From assembly GCA_015179125.1 (NCBI GenBank), contig WHVA01000063.1, positions 248,001-312,000 of the forward strand: 64,000 nt of DNA, written 5' to 3'. The notes below the pieces were generated by a model. It was not told where the DNA came from and made no database searches. It saw only the letters and a program-made list of their open reading frames with translations. Made by a program: the position numbers and the translations under genes. Shown one piece after another: positions 59,672 to 64,000 of this stretch; the first letter of the stretch is position 1, and each line of letters begins with the position of its first letter. The DNA is from Gautieria morchelliformis. Taxonomy: Eukaryota > Basidiomycota > Agaricomycetes > Gomphales > Gomphaceae.

Positions 59672-60363
59672 TGTTATGACCATGCTGCTTGACCAACTCT
59701 GGTACCTCCATGCCTCCTCTGGCTCTATTCTGCAACGTCCACACTTTGACCTTTTGATCCCCTTGTTCTTTACTATTCACATACTTCCCCTTTTGACTCT
59801 ATTCACCGGCCTTCCCTACTTGACCCTTAGCATAGCAAGTCTGGAGCATCAGGAGATCCATTTGTTCCACTATCAATTAGACCCACATTCCCCTTGTTCT
59901 TTTGCCTATTGATTGTTCTTAGTTCTACCCGGCACCCCCTTGTAGTTCCCCTTGTTCCGTATTAGTTACTTACTCCATTTATCCTAGTGACTTTCGCTTG
60001 CACTGGAATTGCTTACCTCTCTACCTTCTGACATGTTGTCTCAGCTCTTTGTATAAAACCCAGTCACGTATGCCTCTGTTCTACAATTAGATAATCAACT
60101 TTAATATGTGACTCCCTTTGCACTGTTTCCTATTCTTAGCAGAGCAAGTACTTGCAAGGCCTCTGTCTCTCTGACCTCCATCTTCCAACTCGATTTCTGA
60201 TATCCAACTTCACTTAATTCTTGAACCCTTACCTCTTCAGTTATAATACTTGACCTCCTCCAACTTCTGATCTCCAATCTCCAAAATACTTAGGATGATA
60301 GTTGGGGGCGCAACATATAAGTTGAAGCCGCAGTCCTTTTAGAGCCAAACCCGATACATAACA
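59672..60363 (+). repeat. solo LTR, family D (692 bp) with 5-bp target duplication
   Basis: It starts TGTTATGACC and ends CGATACATAACA. The flanks are GGTAA at 59667-59671 and GGTAA at 60364-60368. A TTGTATAAAACCC promoter box is at 60050-60062. It is the same family as 16947-17651, in opposite orientation and richer in T, hence older or more heavily deaminated. Confidence 0.9.
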
Positions 60364-60369
60364 GGTAAT

Positions 60370-61365
60370 GACTCTACACATTTCTCCCATGTCTGTGTGT
60401 CCCCTACCTCACGTTAGCATGTCCTCACCTGTAGTGTGTCATCACACTTCATCTGTCCTCACACATATCGCATCCTCACACGTAGTGTGTCCTCACAGGT
60501 GGCATGTCCCCACATGTACTGTGTCCCCAAGTATAGTGTGCATAGTGTGTCCCTCAAGTATAGTGTGTGTAGTGTGTCCCTTGTTTGTAATGTGTCCCTA
60601 AGTATAGTGTGCATAGTGTGTCCCCACATGCAGCATGTCCCCAAGTACAGTGTGTGTGGCATGTCCCACATGCATAACATATCCCTCAAGTATTTTGTGT
60701 GTAGCGTGTCCCTGGTTTGTAGCATGTCCTTAAATTATAGCATGTGTGTCCCCCATGCATAGTGTGTCCCTCAAGTATAGTGTGTGTAGTGTGTCCCCTG
60801 GTTTGTAGCATATCCCCACATATAACATGTCCCCAAGTATAGTGTACGTAGTGTGTCTCCATGTGTAGTGTGTCCCCACATGCAGCATGTCCCCAAACAT
60901 AGCATGACCCTAAATTATAGCATGTGTGTCCCCCATGCATAGTGTGTCCCCATGTGTAGCATCTCCCTCAAGTATAGTGTGCAAAGTGTGTCCCCCAAGC
61001 ATAGTGTGTCTGTCCCCAAGCATAGTGTGTCCCCATGCATACCCTGTCTGTCCCCAAGAATAGTGTGTCCCCACATGTAGCATGCATGCCCCCATGCATA
61101 GTGTACATGTCCCCAAGCATAGGGTGCGTATCCCCACACATAACATGCGTGTCTCCACGCATAGCGTGCATGTCCCCAAGCATAGGGTGCGTGTCTCCAC
61201 GCATAGTGTGCATGTTCCCAAGCATAGGGTGCGTGTCCCCATGCATAACATGCATGTCTCCACGCATAACATGCGTCTCCCCATGCATAGTGTGTGTAGC
61301 ATGCCCCTCAAGTATAGCATGCGTAGCATGTGCCAATGGTATGTGTAGCATATCCCCAAGGGCCT
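60370..61365. repeat. degenerate 17-18 bp satellite array
   Basis: GTGTCCCCA-centred units with AAGTATAGT or TGCATAGT linkers, more diverged than the array at 57.7-58.6 kb but clearly the same satellite, at the same relative place in Helitron copy 2. Confidence 0.85.
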
Positions 61366-61650
61366 CAAAGTGAAGCAAGCAGAGGCTGTTATTACTTATT
61401 AACTTTTAGCAGCAAACTCAGGGACATGTATCAATATCTATTTTGTGACATATACAGACATAAATAAAATAGTCAAGGAAACCATATTTAAGCAGCTGCT
61501 GTCATTAATTTTAGCAAAGTCAGGCTTATCTATTTTTTGAAAAAATGTCAAGAAAATGTCCAGTATATTTAAGCTGAAGTTAGTATTAATTTTAGCAGAG
61601 TCAAGATGATCTATTTTTTCGAAAAATGTCAAAAAAATGCACTGTACATT

Positions 61651-62165
61651 TAACCTGGAGCTGTTGTCAATTTTCACAAAGTCAGGATAATTTATTGACA
61701 TCTATTTGTGAAAAAATGTCAAAAAAGTACAGTACATTGAAGGAGAAGCTGTTATTAATGCCCAGCCAAAGCCAGAGAAGCCCAGAGACTGACAGAAAAA
61801 CCCAGAGCCCAGCCAAAGCCATAGTAAGCCAGCCACCAGTATAGCCAGAGAAGGAGTGCCTGGCAGCTTTACAGTAAATAAAACAACAAAACAAACCACA
61901 TTTATGTAAGCTGGAGCTGTTGTCAATTTTCACAAAGTCAGGATAATTTATTGACATCTATTTGTGAAAAAATGTCAAAAAAGTACAGTACATTGAAGCA
62001 GAAGCTGTTATTAATGCCCAGCCAAAGCCAGAGAAGCCCAGAGACTGACAGAGAAACCCAGAGCCCAGCCAAAGCCATAGTAAGCCAGCCACCAGTATAG
62101 CCAGAGAAGGAGTGCCTGGCAGCTTTACAGTAAATAAAACAACAAAACAAACCACATTTAAAAGT
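61651..62165. repeat. 256-bp tandem duplication
   Basis: A block containing GTCAATTTTCACAAAGTCAG, AATGCCCAGCCAAAGCCAGA and GTGCCTGGCAGCTTTACAGT occurs twice; the two copies are offset by exactly 256 bp and differ at few bases, so the duplication is recent. A single diverged copy of the module is at about 59090-59200 in Helitron copy 1. Confidence 0.92.
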
Positions 62166-62469
62166 AGAACCTATTGTCATTAATTTTAGAGGAAACTGTC
62201 AATTTTTGAAAAAAACCTGAAAAATATATATATAAAAATACTTTTATTCAGCAGTCTTGGGATTTTATTTAAATCTATTTCAAAAAAATTCACAAAAATA
62301 TAAAGCACATGTGACAATACAATATGAAGAAAAAAAAATGGACCCAATAAAATTACAAACACAAATAAAATAAAATACATGGGAATGCATTAAAAAAGAG
62401 ATATTACTTACCAATAGAAAGCCAGCCAAGCCAATAGATAGCCAGCCAACCAAAGCCATAGACAGCCAG

Positions 62470-62590
62470 CCAGCTAAAGGAGGAGACACCAGAGAGTGCA
62501 GCAGACAGCAGACAGCGCAGACACAGCACACACAGCACACAGCAGACAGCAGACAGCAGACAGCACACAGCAGAGAGAGCAGACAGCAGA
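62470..62590. repeat. CAGACAG/CAGCACA simple repeat
   Basis: This is an imperfect CAG-rich tract with repeated CAGACAG and ACAGCACA units at the promoter-distal side of Helitron copy 2. Confidence 0.8.
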
Positions 62591-63284
62591 GTGAGGAATT
62601 GCCGGTCGGGCAGATTCCTGGCGTTCCATCCTACCGAACTGCCTTTATATACCGCGCACGCGTGTCGTGCACGGACCACGCGCGAACGGGTCACGTGACC
62701 GCTGCGCAGTGTTCTTGCGGCTGCGCCACTCGCCGCTGACCTAAAGAGACCTGGAGCCGGCAGACCAGCGTAAACCGGTGATAGGGCCAGGGGCTCGCGG
62801 CTGCGCCGCTCGCGCGCTCCGCTGACAAACTAATGACCAAGCATTGGTCAGCATTTGTCAGCGCGCCCACAACCTCCCACTGAGCCGCTTTCATATAGTG
62901 TAATGCAAGGAGCTGAGGCGTGAACAACCAGCTTGGTCAGCAGCTGATCAATCCAGACTATCGGAACACCCGGCAGTTTGGTCCAAATACCAAACCTCGC
63001 TTACCGTCGTTTCCCTTTTGGAGCAACTATATGTCGCCTAGGGACTTGTTTTTCCTAGCTCATCCTTTTCATCGTCTTGCTTCACTGCATTCTGCTCCTT
63101 TCTCTACTCATGTTTCCGGATCCCTCTGATGAAAACATCTGGGAGCAGGTTCTGAATAATGCCGCAACTCGCAGCCGTCTTTTCCCCCACCTCGTGTGGC
63201 ACCTCAATTGGGTGCCATATCTAAGGCAAGTCTCCAATCTCCTCGTTGCGTTGATCTCACGTGCTAACATTCGCTGTTTACCTC

Positions 63285-63597
63285 TAGACCATGAATATCC
63301 CATGTGTTCCTAGCAAGCCACTCATGCAGCGGGGAGGGGTGATAAAAGTCAGTCGCTATCATTACTTTCCTTGTGATTCTGCTGATATATTTTCTTGTTT
63401 GAACAGGTAAACATTAAGATGCTACATTTGGACGACAAGCAGATCGAATAAATTCAACGACATTATGAGACGAACGCACATTTCTCTGAACTATATTCCG
63501 ACGATGTAAAATCTCAGCAAGCCGCCTTGCATGTCCTGCATGAACAGAAGCTTGATTTATGCAACTTAGCCGGTCTTGGAAATGGTTGGAGTATACA
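63285..63597 (+). pseudogene. weak multi-exon gene remnant, unknown
   Basis: Coding-like text TMNIPCVPSKPLMQRGGVIK (63288-63347) is followed by a possible intron (GTCAGT ... GAACAG), then VNIKMLHLDDKQIE, a TAA at 63449-63451 and, in the same frame, QRHYETNAHFSELYSDDVKS and LHVLHEQKLDLCNLAGL. An upstream GC-AG junction (GCAAGT at about 63223) could add an earlier exon. The stop and missing start suggest decay. I do not recognise the family. Confidence 0.3.
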
Positions 63598-64000
63598 ATA
63601 GTGCAATTTTTTGTTCATTATAGACACCCTTATATTACTTCCATTCGATGCAAAAGTCAGTCTGGCACGAGCACGGATGCAAGCAAGGCTAAATGTGACC
63701 AATAACTCAAAATGAAGGGGCTGGACATCAATGAAAAGAAAGAATAGCTAGACTCCTCTCCACCAAGTGGACCACGAGACCATGTATACAGCGTGAATAT
63801 TCGTACCTTCGTTGTGCAATGGTGCACTCATGAGTTTCCAGAGTGCTCGACCTAATCCCTTCTCCCCCCCGCCCCCCAGCCCATCGCCTCCTCTCATGAG
63901 TCTATTGACTCCATCCTGTGCCCCGCTCCCCACCCCACACCGATGAAATCACCTCGCACTCCGATGCACCGGTCACTGACCCACTGTTGGATGAGGAAAA
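63598..64000. other. window end, no supported gene
   Basis: There are short frames only and a C-rich tract at 63866-63880. Confidence 0.4.

Larger units (their letters stand above)
59474..62902 (-). mobile_element. non-autonomous Helitron-like element, copy 2
   Basis: The minus-strand 3' terminus is CTAG (59477-59474), preceded by TATCCAC and a weaker hairpin CCCGC-GCAAAAG-GCGGG, then the same 18-bp units (GTAAGGTCAAACGCATTG-like) as copy 1. Module order matches copy 1: satellite array (60.4-61.4 kb), AT-rich modules (61.4-62.4 kb), CAG-rich tract, then a GC-rich end with GTCACGTGACC, CTCGCGGCTGCGCCGCTCGC and GCCCACAACC. The right limit is estimated by alignment with the copy 1 end. A solo LTR of family D lies inside. 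No coding capacity. Confidence 0.55.

Noticed and set aside
57727..61365. CRISPR-like array
   Set aside because: The units are contiguous direct repeats without unique spacers, and the genome is eukaryotic.

Overview
The window reads as a nuclear genome segment of a basidiomycete fungus, most probably an Agaricomycete of the Rhizoctonia/Ceratobasidium type (inferred from remembered protein families, not from a search). The grounds are many 45-60 nt GT-AG introns, Tom22, EPL1 and SAS10 orthologues of fungal type, a DUF6533-like membrane protein, Plavaka-type and other basidiomycete transposase remnants, and Ty3/gypsy chromoviruses with C-terminal chromodomains.

Layout. Positions 1-34.9 kb are a transposon graveyard with few genes. 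1-6244 is the 3' part of a Ty3/gypsy element (Gypsy-A, plus strand) with gag end, pol, a spliced antisense ORF carrying a Zn2Cys6-like cluster, and a 3' LTR. It is inserted in the gag of a second family (Gypsy-B, minus; 6245-6803). 7.4-11.2 kb holds two solo LTRs with perfect 5-bp target duplications and a second gypsy element (LTR plus gag). 12.2-13.1 kb is a 33-bp minisatellite of palindromes. 13.4-15.3 kb is a multi-exon membrane-protein gene (minus). 16.1-16.4 kb is a 112-bp tandem repeat. 16.7-18.8 kb is a Plavaka transposase remnant cut by a solo LTR. 18.8-22.7 kb is a 5'-truncated Gypsy-B copy with an extra ORF downstream of pol, joined head-to-head to a 5'-truncated Ty1/copia element (22.7-25.5 kb). 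That copia lies in another copia tail (25.5-25.8 kb), followed by a decayed DDE transposase (25.8-26.7 kb). 26.7-34.9 kb is gene-poor.

Positions 35.0-56.9 kb are a compact euchromatic block. It contains a giant FYRN/FYRC-domain protein gene (+), TOM22 (-), a LINE fragment, a Zn2Cys6 transcription factor with 15 exons (+), EPL1 of the NuA4 acetyltransferase (-), and SAS10/UTP3 of the small-subunit processome (-). I resolved exon structures whose phases close exactly over the full reading frames. The genes are housekeeping or chromatin genes and do not form a pathway cluster.

Positions 57.2-62.9 kb are two Helitron-like elements in direct head-to-tail array (minus). Each has a 3' hairpin followed by CTAG, short 18-bp repeats, a long array of 17-bp units, and AT-rich modules. 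The second contains a solo LTR with a perfect target duplication. The last kilobase holds a weak gene remnant.

Most transposon reading frames are broken, several by stops that look like CGA-to-TGA changes, consistent with deamination of methylated CpG or a RIP-like process.
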